A program made the translations under genes and the position numbers. Below are positions 42,951 through 51,478 of a stretch of DNA of 64,000 bases, in pieces. Under the pieces are notes generated by a model that did not search any database, had not been told where the DNA came from, and was given only the letters and a program-made list of their open reading frames with translations. Location of the stretch: assembly GCA_033283385.1 (NCBI GenBank), contig JAWMQQ010000003.1, positions 682,001 to 746,000 of the forward strand. Direction: 5' to 3'. Position 1 is the stretch's first letter. Every line of letters begins with the position of its first letter. This DNA is from Mangrovimicrobium sp033283385 (GTDB lineage: Bacteria > Pseudomonadota > Gammaproteobacteria > Pseudomonadales > Halieaceae).

Positions 42951-44798
42951 TCAGAACCACTCGTCTTGCATCTCCAGGGTCGCGTCGTTGAGGCTGGCCA
43001 GCAGCGCCAGCTGCGGCTCGATGCGCGGCAGCTCCCACTCGAAGAAATAGCGGAACGCCTGCAGTTTGCCGCGGTAGAACGCGGCGGATTCCGCGTCCGC
43101 CGCCGGCAGCGCCCGCTGGGCCGCCAGCGCCTGCTCAAGCCAGATCCACGCCAGCACCAGGTGGCCGAAGGCCTCGAGGTAGACGCTGGCATTGGCCAGG
43201 GTGCGCTGCGGGTCGCCGGCGGACCACAGGGTCTCGGTGGTGTCCTGCACCGCCTGCAGGGCCGCCAGTAACTCGCCGGCCTTGCCCGCCAGCGCCGGTT
43301 CGCTCGCCGCATTGTCCGCCGTCGCCCGCATACAGTCCTGCAACAGCTTGAACGCCGCCCCGCCCTGCATCACCACCTTGCGGCCCAGCAGGTCCTGGGC
43401 CTGGATGCCGTGGGTGCCCTCGTGGATCGGGTTCAGGCGGTTGTCGCGGTAGAACTGCTCCACGTTGTAATCCCTGGTGTAGCCGTAGCCGCCGTGCACC
43501 TGGATGGCGAGGTTGTTGGCCTCCAGGCACCACTGTGAAGGCCAGCTCTTGGCGATGGGGGTGAGGATCTCCAGCAGCAGTGTGGCGCGTTCGCGCTGTG
43601 ACTCGTCCGCCGCATTGCGCTCCTCGTCCACCAGTTTCGCGCAGTACAGGGTGAGCCCCAGCGCTCCCTCGACGTAGGCCTTCTGGGCGAGCAGCATGCG
43701 CCGCACGTCCGCGTGTTCCAGGATCTTCACCTGCGGCGCGTCCGCCGCCTTGCCCTGTGCGGTGACCGGCCGGCCCTGCGGCCGGTTGCGCGCGTAGTCC
43801 AGGGCGTGCAGGTAGCCGGTGTAGCCGAGCATCACCGCCCCCAGGCCGACGCCGATGCGCGCCTCGTTCATCATGTGGAACATGCAGGCCAGCCCGCGGT
43901 GCAGTTCGCCCACCCGGTAGCCGATGGCGCCCGCTTTACCGCCGGGGGTGAAGCGGGTGCCCTCGCCGAAATTCAGCAGGCAGTTGGTGGTGCCGCGATA
44001 CCCCATCTTGTGGTTCAGGCCGGCCAGGGTGACATCGTTGTGCTCGCCGGGGGCCCCGTCGCTGTCGACAAGGTACTTGGGCACGACGAACAGGGAGATG
44101 CCCTTCACCCCCGGGATCAGCTGGCCGCTCTCGTCCGGCACCTTGGCCAGCACCAGGTGGACGATGTTCTCCGTGAGGGAATGTTCGCCGCCGGAGATCC
44201 ACATCTTGTTGCCGGTGAGCCGGTACTGCGGGCCGAACTCCGACTCGCCCTCGTACTCCGCGCGGGTGGCGATGTCCGACAGCGACGAACCCGCCTGCGG
44301 TTCGGACAGGCACATGGTGCCGTACCAGCGGCCTTCCAGCTGCGGTTGGGCGAAGGCCTCTACCTGCCGTGGGCTGCCGTGGACCAGCAGCGTATTGGCG
44401 TTGCCCACCGTGAGCATGGGGTAGGCGCTGGTGCTGCAGTTGGCGCCGAGGAACCAGGCGAAAGAGGCCTTTTCCACCACCAGCGGCAGCTGCATGCCGC
44501 CCAGTTCGTAGTCCTGGGCGCCGGCGAACAGGCCCGCGTCGCGGTAGGCTTCCAGCGCGGCGCCGACCTCGGGAATGATGCTCACATTTTCGCCGTCGAA
44601 CTGCGGCTCCTGCAGGTCGGACTTGCGGTTGTGGGTGGCGAACAGGTCGGTGGCCATGCGCTCGCTGATGTCCAGCACCGCGTCGAAGGTCTCGCGGGAG
44701 TGCTCGGCGAAGCGCGGCAATTGCGCCAGCGCCTCCGCGTCCAGCCACTCGTAGAGCAGGAATTCGAGGTCGCGGCGGGAGAGTATCAGGGAGGACAT
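42951..44798 (-). CDS. Acyl-CoA dehydrogenase (large, AcdA/DmdC-like)
   Basis: This 615-residue flavoprotein is longer than the common 380-residue enzymes. It has the FAD-binding GTMCLSEPQAGSSLSD and WISGGEH, a catalytic-base region NPIHEGTHGIQAQDLLGRK and an extra helical C-terminal domain (about 470-610). Such large enzymes desaturate acyl-CoA thioesters, including short and unusual ones such as methylmercaptopropionyl-CoA. AGGAG precedes ATG 44798. The substrate cannot be assigned; neighbours give no clear pathway. Confidence 0.88.
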   Translation of the reverse strand: MSSLILSRRDLEFLLYEWLDAEALAQLPRFAEHSRETFDAVLDISERMATDLFATHNRKSDLQEPQFDGENVSIIPEVGAALEAYRDAGLFAGAQDYELGGMQLPLVVEKASFAWFLGANCSTSAYPMLTVGNANTLLVHGSPRQVEAFAQPQLEGRWYGTMCLSEPQAGSSLSDIATRAEYEGESEFGPQYRLTGNKMWISGGEHSLTENIVHLVLAKVPDESGQLIPGVKGISLFVVPKYLVDSDGAPGEHNDVTLAGLNHKMGYRGTTNCLLNFGEGTRFTPGGKAGAIGYRVGELHRGLACMFHMMNEARIGVGLGAVMLGYTGYLHALDYARNRPQGRPVTAQGKAADAPQVKILEHADVRRMLLAQKAYVEGALGLTLYCAKLVDEERNAADESQRERATLLLEILTPIAKSWPSQWCLEANNLAIQVHGGYGYTRDYNVEQFYRDNRLNPIHEGTHGIQAQDLLGRKVVMQGGAAFKLLQDCMRATADNAASEPALAGKAGELLAALQAVQDTTETLWSAGDPQRTLANASVYLEAFGHLVLAWIWLEQALAAQRALPAADAESAAFYRGKLQAFRYFFEWELPRIEPQLALLASLNDATLEMQDEWF

Positions 44799-45036
44799 AG
44801 TGAGAGGCTCCTGTGTAGTTATCGCTTTGCCGACGCAGGGTATTGTACCGGTCAGGGCCGTCGTGGCATTGACGGAAACAGCCAGAATCGCAACGCATGG
44901 CCCATCGTGGGCCTGTTTTGGTCACCCCGTGGCAGGGCGGTGCGGCGCAAGGCAGCGCAAGAATCGGGTCGAAAGGGGTTGCCGGCTTGGTCTAGAGTTC
45001 GGGACGACATGGCTGGAGCACCCCGGAGGAACACTC

Positions 45037-45807
45037 TTGAGCTTAGAAGACAACGCACTGGCCAGGATGGAACCGGAGGAAGGGTCGCACGTCAGGGACG
45101 AAATACAGCGGCGGATAGCGGAAACGGACTGGGATGCCGTCGCGGACTCCATGCACACGAAAGGTTATGCGCTACTCCCCCGGTTTTTGCGTGCAGGGCA
45201 GTGCGACGCCCTGGCGTCGGCTTTCGACAGACTGGAAGGGTTCCGCAAGGAAGTGGTAATGGAGCGCTATCGCTTTGGCCTGGGCCTGTACAAGTACTGG
45301 GATTACCCATTGCCGCCGCAGGTGCATGCCCTGCGCGAAAACCTGTACCCGAAGCTGGTTCCTATCGCCAACCGCTGGATGGAAGTCCTGCGCATGGATC
45401 GTCGCTTCCCCGCCTGTCACCGCGCCCTGCAGGCGGCGTGCCGCGACGCAGGGCAGCGCAAACCTACTCCGCTCATCCTTCGCTACGGCGAGGGCGGTTA
45501 CAATACGCTGCACCAGGACCTGTACGGCGAGGTGTGGTTCCCGATCCAGGCAGCCTGTTTCCTGAGCGAACCGGGAGTGGACTACACGGGCGGGGAATTC
45601 GTGCTTACCGAGCAGGTGCCGCGGGCGCAATCGCGGGCGAGGGTGCTGCAGCCGAAGCGTGGGGACATGCTGCTATTTACCACCAACTTCCGGCCTGCGA
45701 GAGGCACGCGCGGCTACTACCGCGCGACCATGCGGCACGGGGTCAGCGAAGTCCACAGTGGCCAGCGGTACACTTTGGGCGTTATTTTCCACGATGCGAC
45801 CAGCTAG
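45037..45807 (+). CDS. 2OG-Fe(II) oxygenase (prolyl-hydroxylase-like)
   Basis: This 256-residue oxygenase has iron ligands H159, D161 (LHQDLYG) and H240 with R244 for 2-oxoglutarate in EVHSGQRYTLGVIFHDA. The frame extends upstream, but TTG 45037 has a strong GGAGGA six bases before it and the longer part is not family-like. It lies 74 bases upstream of alkB on the same strand. Conserved pairing with alkB has been noted in other bacteria (from memory), but the substrate is unknown. A protein hydroxylase or nucleic-acid demethylation partner is possible. Confidence 0.8.
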   Translation: MSLEDNALARMEPEEGSHVRDEIQRRIAETDWDAVADSMHTKGYALLPRFLRAGQCDALASAFDRLEGFRKEVVMERYRFGLGLYKYWDYPLPPQVHALRENLYPKLVPIANRWMEVLRMDRRFPACHRALQAACRDAGQRKPTPLILRYGEGGYNTLHQDLYGEVWFPIQAACFLSEPGVDYTGGEFVLTEQVPRAQSRARVLQPKRGDMLLFTTNFRPARGTRGYYRATMRHGVSEVHSGQRYTLGVIFHDATS

Positions 45808-45881
45808 GTGGCAGGGGAGGCAGAAGCAATCCAGAATGGCTTCAGGCCCTGCGGGCATTGCATGAAACAAGCGTACAAAGC

Positions 45882-46505
45882 ATGGATCTCTTCGAACAGC
45901 TAGACAACGAACCGCGCAACCTGCTGTCGCACGGCGGCACGGTTCTTTACTACGGCAAGGTCATGCCGGGTGCAGAGGCGGATGATTACTACCATGCCCT
46001 GATGCACGGGATTGCCTGGCAGCAAGACGAGGCGGTCATCTTCGGCAAACGCATCGTGACCCGGCGCAAGGTCGCCTGGTACGCGGACCGGCCGTTTTCC
46101 TATACCTACTCCAACAGCACCAAGACTGCCCTGCCGTGGTTGCCCGTGCTGCGGGAATTGAAACACCTGGTGGAAACCGAAAGCGGGGAGACCTACAACT
46201 CCTGCCTGCTCAATCTCTACCACGACGGCAGCGAGGGAATGGCCTGGCACAGCGACGGCGAAAAGGACCTGAAGACCGACGGCGCGATCGGCTCGCTGAG
46301 TTTTGGCGCGCAGCGCAAGTTCTCGTTCAAGCACAAGGCGACCAAAGAAACGGTGTCACAGGCGCTGGAACACGGCAGCCTGCTGGTGATGAAGGGCACA
46401 ACGCAAACCCATTGGCTGCATCGCCTGCCGCCCACGAAGGCTGTCCACGGTCCGCGCGTCAATCTCACCTTCAGGACCATAGAGACCGGCTCCGCGATTG
46501 GCTGA
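45882..46505 (+). CDS. alkB: AlkB-family DNA/RNA demethylase
   Basis: This 207-residue Fe(II)/2OG dioxygenase repairs methylated bases by oxidation. Iron ligands are H123 and D125 (WHSDGE) and a distal His (H177 or H180 in THWLHRLPPT), with PRVNLTFR carrying the 2-oxoglutarate Arg. KRIVTRRKVAWYAD and NLYHDGSEGMAWHSD place it near the AlkB2-like group rather than E. coli AlkB. ATG 45882 is used; no strong ribosome binding site is seen, so it may depend on the upstream oxygenase gene. No ada gene is present. Confidence 0.9.
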   Translation: MDLFEQLDNEPRNLLSHGGTVLYYGKVMPGAEADDYYHALMHGIAWQQDEAVIFGKRIVTRRKVAWYADRPFSYTYSNSTKTALPWLPVLRELKHLVETESGETYNSCLLNLYHDGSEGMAWHSDGEKDLKTDGAIGSLSFGAQRKFSFKHKATKETVSQALEHGSLLVMKGTTQTHWLHRLPPTKAVHGPRVNLTFRTIETGSAIG

Positions 46506-46508
46506 GGG

Positions 46509-46531
46509 AAAAAGCGGGCTGCTTGCCCGCT
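46509..46531 (-). terminator. Hairpin with U-run on the minus strand
   Basis: AGCGGGC and GCCCGCT (46513-46519, 46525-46531) form a perfect 7-bp stem with a 5-base loop. Read on the minus strand, the stem is followed by TTTTT (46513-46509). No minus-strand gene ends here, so it faces antisense into alkB. Confidence 0.45.
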
Positions 46532-46550
46532 CTCCGGTCGATGCTATGCT
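46523..46550 (+). promoter_or_regulatory. Candidate promoter for the gene at 46605
   Basis: TTGCCC (46523-46528) and TATGCT (46545-46550) are 16 bases apart. The -35 lies inside the hairpin described for 46509-46531. Confidence 0.35.
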
Positions 46551-46604
46551 GCATGGCTCAAATAAAAAGCTCTGGTAAATAGCCCGGATAATAAGGAGAA
46601 AAAC

Positions 46605-47645
46605 GTGGAAAAACTGCGCGTCATCCAATGGACCACCGGCAAAGTGGGCAGGCTGGCCCTGCGCGGGATTCTCGACGATCCCCGGCTGGAACTCGCCGGC
46701 GTCTACGCGTACTCCGACGACAAGGCGGGCGTCGATGCCGGCGAGTTGTGCGGCCGTCCCGCCTGCGGCATCAGCGCGACCAACGACATCGATGCGCTGC
46801 TCGCACTGGGCGCGGATGCGGTGGTGTACACGCCCTTCATGGTGGACCTCGAGCACGTCGTCCGCCTGCTCGAAAGCGGCTGCGACGTCATCAGTACCAA
46901 CCTGTTCCTGAATGTCGGCGGCATACAGGGCGAGGTGGAGGCGCGGCTGCAGGCCGCCTGCGCCAGGGGCGACAGCTCCCTGTTGATCTCCGGCATCAAC
47001 CCCGGATGGGTGAACGCCGTCGCGGCGAGCCTGACGGCGGTGTGCCGCGATGTGCGTTGCGTGACCATCTCGGAGACTGCGAACTGCGCCGTCTACGAAT
47101 CCGCCGAGACCTGGCAGGCGATGGGCATGGGCGTGCCCGAGGCATCCCCGGAGGTGCTGGCGACTGTAAAAGCCTGGCTGATGTCGTTCTACGACTCCAC
47201 CCAGCGGCTCGCCGCGGCGCTGGATTACACCCTGGACGACATGGAGTTCTTCGCCGAATTCGCCACTGCCTCTGAGACCGTGGACCTCGGCTGGTTCTGC
47301 ATGGAGCAGGGCACCAACGCGGCCATCCGCGCGGGCTGGAAGGGGAAGGTCGAAGGGCGCACGGTGGTGCGCAACAACGTCACCTGGTACCTCACCGACA
47401 AGCTGAACCAGGACTGGAAGTTCTGCGACGATCACTATGAACTGCTGGTGGAGGGGGAGCCCACGGTGGATACCCGTGTGCGCTTCGTCCCGCCGGATCA
47501 CTGGGGCAACAATGACTGGGACACGATGACGGCGATGCCGGCGGTGAATGCGCTGCTGGATGTAAGGGCGGCGCCGGCGGGGATTCTTACGCTGAAGGAT
47601 GTGGGGCTGGTGAGTGCGCCGGCGGGGATCTGGGGGAGGGGCTGA
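46605..47645 (+). CDS. NAD(P)-dependent amine dehydrogenase-like protein (dihydrodipicolinate reductase-like)
   Basis: This 346-residue protein has an N-terminal Rossmann domain (VIQWTTGKVGRLALRGIL) and a C-terminal half like that of 2,4-diaminopentanoate dehydrogenase-type proteins (FAEFATASETVDLG, AGWKGKVEG). These proteins resemble dihydrodipicolinate reductase but lack its lysine-pathway context. AAGGAG lies six bases before ATG 46605. The substrate is unknown; other copies occur in lipid or terpenoid catabolic loci. Confidence 0.75.
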   Translation: MEKLRVIQWTTGKVGRLALRGILDDPRLELAGVYAYSDDKAGVDAGELCGRPACGISATNDIDALLALGADAVVYTPFMVDLEHVVRLLESGCDVISTNLFLNVGGIQGEVEARLQAACARGDSSLLISGINPGWVNAVAASLTAVCRDVRCVTISETANCAVYESAETWQAMGMGVPEASPEVLATVKAWLMSFYDSTQRLAAALDYTLDDMEFFAEFATASETVDLGWFCMEQGTNAAIRAGWKGKVEGRTVVRNNVTWYLTDKLNQDWKFCDDHYELLVEGEPTVDTRVRFVPPDHWGNNDWDTMTAMPAVNALLDVRAAPAGILTLKDVGLVSAPAGIWGRG

Positions 47646-47696
47646 GTCCTCGTCCAGGGTTGCCGGTCCGATCCACTTTCGGGGGCGCCAGAAAAG

Positions 47697-47724
47697 CAAA
47701 AGGCCAGTCGAGAGACTGGCCTTT
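47697..47724 (-). terminator. Intrinsic terminator of tRNA-Leu
   Basis: AAAAGGCCAGTC and GACTGGCCTTTT pair perfectly around a GAGA loop and flank T- and A-runs, so it can act in both directions. It begins seven bases past the tRNA 3' end on the minus strand, and also lies downstream of the plus-strand dehydrogenase-like gene. Confidence 0.85.
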
Positions 47725-47730
47725 TCAATA

Positions 47731-47817
47731 TGGTGCCCAGGAGAGGACTTGAACCTCCACGCCCTTTCGAGCACTAGCACCTGAAGCTAGCGTGTCTACC
47801 AATTTCACCACCTGGGC
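47731..47817 (-). tRNA. tRNA-Leu (CAG)
   Basis: An 87-nt class II tRNA on the minus strand. The acceptor stem GCCCAGG pairs with CCTGGGC, followed by discriminator A and an encoded CCA (TGG at 47731-47733 on the plus strand). The anticodon arm CTAGC/GCTAG encloses TTCAGGT, giving anticodon CAG, which reads CUG. The long variable arm (TGCTCGAAAGGGCG) and GTTCAAGTC T-loop fit leucine. It sits directly upstream of rnr, as in Pseudomonas. Confidence 0.95.
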
Positions 47818-47892
47818 AGGGGGCTACGTCGCTGTCGCAACGGTAGAGGGCGCGCACTTTACTTTCACCGCGCGGCTTTGTCAATCCTCGCG

Positions 47893-47898
47893 TATAAT
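47893..47898 (+). promoter_or_regulatory. Candidate -10 box for rnr
   Basis: A perfect TATAAT lies 54 bases before the rnr ATG. No good -35 is at 16-18 bases. Confidence 0.4.
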
Positions 47899-47952
47899 CA
47901 ATCTTTCTATTCGACAAGCCCGCACCCAACCCCCTGGAATCACAGAGAATTT

Positions 47953-50316
47953 ATGTCCAAAAAAGGCAAGATTGCCGATCCACACGCCGAGCGCGAAGCC
48001 GCCAAGTACGACAACCCCATTGCCAGCCGCGAGGTCATCCTGCAGGTGTTGAAGAAGGCCGGCCGGCCGCTCACCCGCACAGACCTGTTCCACAAGCTCG
48101 CCCTCGACGGCGAGGAGGCCGAAGAGGCCCTGCGTCGCCGCCTGCGCGCCATGGAGCGAGACGGCCAGCTGATGTACGACCGCAAGGGCGCCTATGTGCT
48201 GGTGGACAAGATCAACCTGATGCACTGCAAGGTGCAGGGCCACCGCGACGGCTACGGCTTCGCCATGCCGATAAAGGGTGGCGACGACGTCTACCTCGAC
48301 GCCCGCCAGATGCACTTCGTGTTCGACGGCGACGAGGTGCTGGTGCAGGTCACCGGCGAGGACCGCCGCGGCCGCATGGAGGGCAAGGTGGTGGAAGTGC
48401 TGGCGCGCGGCGTGTCCCGCGTGGTCGGCCGCTACGAGGAGGAGAGCGGCATCGGCTGCGTGATCCCGGACAGCGGCCGCCTCACCCAGCACCTGCTGAT
48501 CCCGCCCGCCGACAAGGGCGGGGCGAAGAACGGCCAGATCGTCACCGCCGAGATCATCCACTACCCCACCCGCACCCTGGGCGCGAAGGCGCGCATCGTC
48601 GAGGTGCTGGGCGACCACATGGACCCGGGGCTGGAGATCGACGTCGCCATCCGCTCCCACGGCATCCCCTACGAGTGGCCCGCCGAAGTGCAGGCGGAGG
48701 CGGGAGCGCTGGAGAGCGAGCCGCTGGAGGAAGACAAGGCCAACCGCGTCGACCTGCGCAAGCTGCCCTTCGTCACCATCGACGGTGAGGACGCCCGCGA
48801 CTTCGACGACGCGGTCTACTGTGAAAAACGCCTGGGCGGCTGGCGCCTGTTCGTGGCCATCGCCGACGTCTCCCACTACGTGCGCCCGGGCATGGCCCTG
48901 GACGAGGAGGCCGCCAACCGCGGCACCTCGGTGTACTTCCCGGAGCGGGTGGTGCCGATGTTGCCGGAGGCGCTGTCCAACGGCTTGTGTTCGCTCAAGC
49001 CCAAGGTGGATCGCCTGGCCATGGTCTGCGAGATGAAGATCAGCCGCGCGGGCAAGCTCACCGACTACAAGTTCTATGAGAGCGTGATCCACTCCGCGGG
49101 CCGGCTCACCTACACCCAGGTGGGCGCGGTGCTGGAGAAGGGCCAGGACCCCGGCGTGCGCAAGTTCCTGGTGCCGCACCTGGAGCGCCTGCACGCGCTG
49201 TACAAGGTATTGCGGGCGGCCCGCGATGTGCGCGGTGCCATCGATTTCGACACGGTCGAGACGCGCATCATCTTCGACGAGAACCGCAAGATCGAATCCA
49301 TCGTGCCGGTGGTGCGCAACGACGCCCACAAGCTGATCGAGGAGGCCATGCTGGCGGCCAACGTGGCGGCGGCGCGCTTCTTCGAGGCCAACAAGCTGCC
49401 CATGCTCTACCGCGTGCACGAAGGTCCGTCGGAGGCGAAACTCGAAGGCCTGCGCAAGTTCCTCGGCGAGCTGGGCCTGGACCTGCGCGGCGGCCTCAAG
49501 CCGACGCCGCTGGACTACCAGCGCCTGCTGGCCGAGGTGGCTACCCGCGACGACGCCCACATCATCCAGACCATGTTGCTGCGCTCGCTCAGCCAGGCTG
49601 TCTACCAGCCGGAGAACAAGGGCCATTTCGGCCTGCACTACGAGGCCTACGCCCACTTCACCTCGCCGATCCGCCGCTACCCGGACCTGCTGGTGCACCG
49701 CGGTATCCGCCACCTGCTGCGCTCCCGGCGCAAGGTGGAGGGCGTGCAGCGGGTGCGCGGCGCCAAGCCGATTCCCGGGGAGAAGATCTTCCCCTACGAC
49801 GAGGGCTCCATGGTCGGCTTCGGCGAGCACTGCTCCCTCACCGAGCGCCGCGCCGACGAGGCCACCCGCGAGGTGGATGCCTGGCTCAAGTGCGAGTACC
49901 TGCAGGACCACGTCGGCGACAAGTTCGAGGGCGTGATCAGTGCGGTGACCAACTTCGGGCTGTTCGTCGAGCTCAAGGACCTGTTCATAGAAGGCCTGGT
50001 GCACATCAGCGGCCTGCCCGGTGACTACTACCAGTACGACCAGGCCAAGCAGCGGCTCACCGGCGAACGCACCGGGCGCAGCTTCCAGCTTGGCGGCACG
50101 GTGCAGGTACAGGTGGCCAGGGTCGACCTGGACGACCGCAAGATCGACCTGGAACTGCTGGAGTCGAAGGCGCCGCAGAAGGGCAAGGCCGGCAAGGGCG
50201 GCTCCAGGAAGGCGGGGCAGGGCGCGGGCAGGAAATCCGGCAAGAACGCCGGCAAGAACGCCGGCAAGACCGGCCCCAGGGACACCGCGAAGAAAAGCCC
50301 GCGCAGGCGCCGCTGA
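47953..50316 (+). CDS. rnr: Ribonuclease R
   Basis: This 787-residue processive 3'-5' exoribonuclease degrades structured RNA and acts in rRNA and tmRNA quality control. Domains in order: a winged helix (about 20-90), cold-shock OB domains, the RNB catalytic domain with DGEDARDFDDAVY (about 277-289), an S1 domain with FEGVISAVTNFGLFVEL near 660 and a basic tail of KNAGK repeats ending SPRRRR. ATG 47953 begins MSKKGKIADP; the longer frame upstream enters the promoter. It starts the rnr-rlmB-rpsF-rpsR-rplI-dnaB block. Confidence 0.96.
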   Translation: MSKKGKIADPHAEREAAKYDNPIASREVILQVLKKAGRPLTRTDLFHKLALDGEEAEEALRRRLRAMERDGQLMYDRKGAYVLVDKINLMHCKVQGHRDGYGFAMPIKGGDDVYLDARQMHFVFDGDEVLVQVTGEDRRGRMEGKVVEVLARGVSRVVGRYEEESGIGCVIPDSGRLTQHLLIPPADKGGAKNGQIVTAEIIHYPTRTLGAKARIVEVLGDHMDPGLEIDVAIRSHGIPYEWPAEVQAEAGALESEPLEEDKANRVDLRKLPFVTIDGEDARDFDDAVYCEKRLGGWRLFVAIADVSHYVRPGMALDEEAANRGTSVYFPERVVPMLPEALSNGLCSLKPKVDRLAMVCEMKISRAGKLTDYKFYESVIHSAGRLTYTQVGAVLEKGQDPGVRKFLVPHLERLHALYKVLRAARDVRGAIDFDTVETRIIFDENRKIESIVPVVRNDAHKLIEEAMLAANVAAARFFEANKLPMLYRVHEGPSEAKLEGLRKFLGELGLDLRGGLKPTPLDYQRLLAEVATRDDAHIIQTMLLRSLSQAVYQPENKGHFGLHYEAYAHFTSPIRRYPDLLVHRGIRHLLRSRRKVEGVQRVRGAKPIPGEKIFPYDEGSMVGFGEHCSLTERRADEATREVDAWLKCEYLQDHVGDKFEGVISAVTNFGLFVELKDLFIEGLVHISGLPGDYYQYDQAKQRLTGERTGRSFQLGGTVQVQVARVDLDDRKIDLELLESKAPQKGKAGKGGSRKAGQGAGRKSGKNAGKNAGKTGPRDTAKKSPRRRR

Positions 50317-50320
50317 CCCC

Positions 50321-50390
50321 GTAGGAGCCTGCTACGCAGGCGATCACCGAGGCCGGTGCGTGCGCGATCGCCCGCGTAGCGGGCTCCTAC
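50321..50390. repeat. REP palindrome pair (cluster 3)
   Basis: A direct class A copy (50321-50345) faces an inverted copy (50366-50390) across 20 bases. The inverted copy has stem CCCGC/GCGGG instead of CCTGC/GCAGG, a compensatory change that keeps the hairpin. It starts four bases after the rnr stop and ends ten bases before the rlmB ATG. Confidence 0.88.
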
Positions 50391-50400
50391 AGGGAACCAC

Positions 50401-51165
50401 ATGGCAAAAAACGAGTACATCTACGGCATCCACGCGGTCGACAGCCTGCTGCGGCACAATCCCCGCGGCATCGACCGTCTCTGGGTGCAGCAGGGCCGGG
50501 AGGACAAGCGCATTTCCGCCCTGCTGGAACTGGCCCGCTCCCAGGGCGTGGCGGTCGAGCGCGCCCCGCGCAAGCAACTGGACGAGATGGCCGACGGCCG
50601 CCACCAGGGGGTGGTCGCGGCGGCCCCGGCGGTCGGTGGCGACACGGGTGAGGGCAAGCTCTGGGACGAGGCCACCCTGCTGCGGCATGTCGACGGGGCG
50701 GAGCGCCCGGTACTGCTGCTGGTGCTGGACGGCGTCACCGATCCCCACAACCTGGGCGCCTGCCTGCGCAGCGCCGATGCCGCGGGCGTGGATGCGGTCA
50801 TCGTGCCCCGGGACAAGTCCGCGGACCTGGGCCCCACCGTGCGCAAGGTCGCCTGCGGCGCCGCCGAGGTGGTGCCCTTCGTGCGGGTGACCAACCTCGC
50901 GCGCACCCTGGAGGCGCTGAAAGAGCGCGGCGTATGGCTCTTCGGCACCGCAGGCGAAGCAGAAAACACGATATACAACAATGACTTGCGCGGCCCGATG
51001 GCGCTGCTGATGGGCGCCGAGGGCAAGGGCCTGCGGCGGCTCACCCGCGAGGCCTGCGATTATCTGGTCAAACTGCCCATGGCGGGGGAGGTCAGCAGCC
51101 TCAACGTCTCCGTCGCCACCGGTATCTGCCTGTTCGAGGCCGTTCGCCAGCGCACCGCCCCGTAG
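50401..51165 (+). CDS. rlmB: 23S rRNA Gm2251 2'-O-methyltransferase RlmB
   Basis: This 254-residue SPOUT methyltransferase methylates the ribose of G2251 in the 23S P loop. It has an N-terminal substrate-binding domain (IYGIHAVDSLL) and a C-terminal trefoil knot with LDGVTDPHNLGACLRSADAAG, LLMGAEGKGLRRL and LNVSVATGICLFE. It follows rnr by 84 bases, mostly a REP pair. Its TAG stop is the head of the next REP array. Confidence 0.95.
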   Translation: MAKNEYIYGIHAVDSLLRHNPRGIDRLWVQQGREDKRISALLELARSQGVAVERAPRKQLDEMADGRHQGVVAAAPAVGGDTGEGKLWDEATLLRHVDGAERPVLLLVLDGVTDPHNLGACLRSADAAGVDAVIVPRDKSADLGPTVRKVACGAAEVVPFVRVTNLARTLEALKERGVWLFGTAGEAENTIYNNDLRGPMALLMGAEGKGLRRLTREACDYLVKLPMAGEVSSLNVSVATGICLFEAVRQRTAP

Positions 51166-51331
51166 GAGCCTGCTACGCAGGCGATGCCTTTCGTAGGAGC
51201 CTGCTACGCAGGCGATACCTTTCGTAGGAGCCTGCTACGCAGGCGATACCTTTCGTAGGAGCCTGCTACGCAGGCGATACCTTTCGTAGGAGCCTGCTAC
51301 GCAGGCGATCGCCTGCGTAGCAGGCTCCTAC
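51162..51331. repeat. Tandem REP array (cluster 4)
   Basis: Five direct class A copies start at 51162, 51193, 51224, 51255 and 51286, an exact 31-base period (24-base unit plus a 7-base linker, GCCTTTC once then ACCTTTC). An inverted copy closes the array at 51307-51331. The rlmB TAG stop is within the first GTAG. A degenerate class B copy follows at about 51342-51366. This array, the promoter and the leader together fill the 334-base rlmB-rpsF gap. Confidence 0.9.
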
Positions 51332-51371
51332 GGCGGGTTTCTATCGCGCGCAGATCGCGCTCCTGCCCCTC

Positions 51372-51400
51372 TTGCAGCGGTTGGTTAAACTACGTACAAT
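51372..51400 (+). promoter_or_regulatory. Candidate promoter of rpsF-rpsR
   Basis: TTGCAG (51372-51377) and TACAAT (51395-51400) with a 17-base spacer sit just after the REP array. The start point would fall near 51407, giving a leader of about 93 bases before rpsF. Confidence 0.5.
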
Positions 51401-51445
51401 CCGCGCCTCAAAATTTGCCCGGCGACGCGAGTTGCCGATTCTCCT

Positions 51446-51478
51446 TGCCACACCGCCCCGCGAGGGTGACGGGTGGCA
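51446..51478 (+). promoter_or_regulatory. Possible S6:S18 autoregulatory leader element
   Basis: In the rpsF leader TGCCAC (51446-51451) pairs with GTGGCA (51473-51478). Inside are a 5' ACCG bulge and a CCC-GCGA-GGG hairpin (51457-51466, GNRA-type tetraloop). This layout, with a CCG in the bulge, recalls the leader bound by the S6:S18 complex. An alternative hairpin ACGGGT/ACCCGT (51469-51487) abuts the ribosome binding site and overlaps the outer stem. Found by eye. Confidence 0.5.

Noticed and set aside
44899..44919. GGCCCA/TGGGCC hairpin with TGTTTT upstream of the 2OG oxygenase
   Set aside because: It resembles a terminator or attenuator but no plus-strand gene precedes it and no promoter was found; evidence is too thin.
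43713..45881. Long plus-strand frame upstream of alkB
   Set aside because: It is antisense to the acyl-CoA dehydrogenase and overlaps the oxygenase; only the part from 45882 encodes AlkB.
51162..51331. CRISPR-like regular repeats
   Set aside because: The linkers are 7 bases and nearly identical, not unique spacers of 30-40 bases, and there are no cas genes. The units are REP palindromes.
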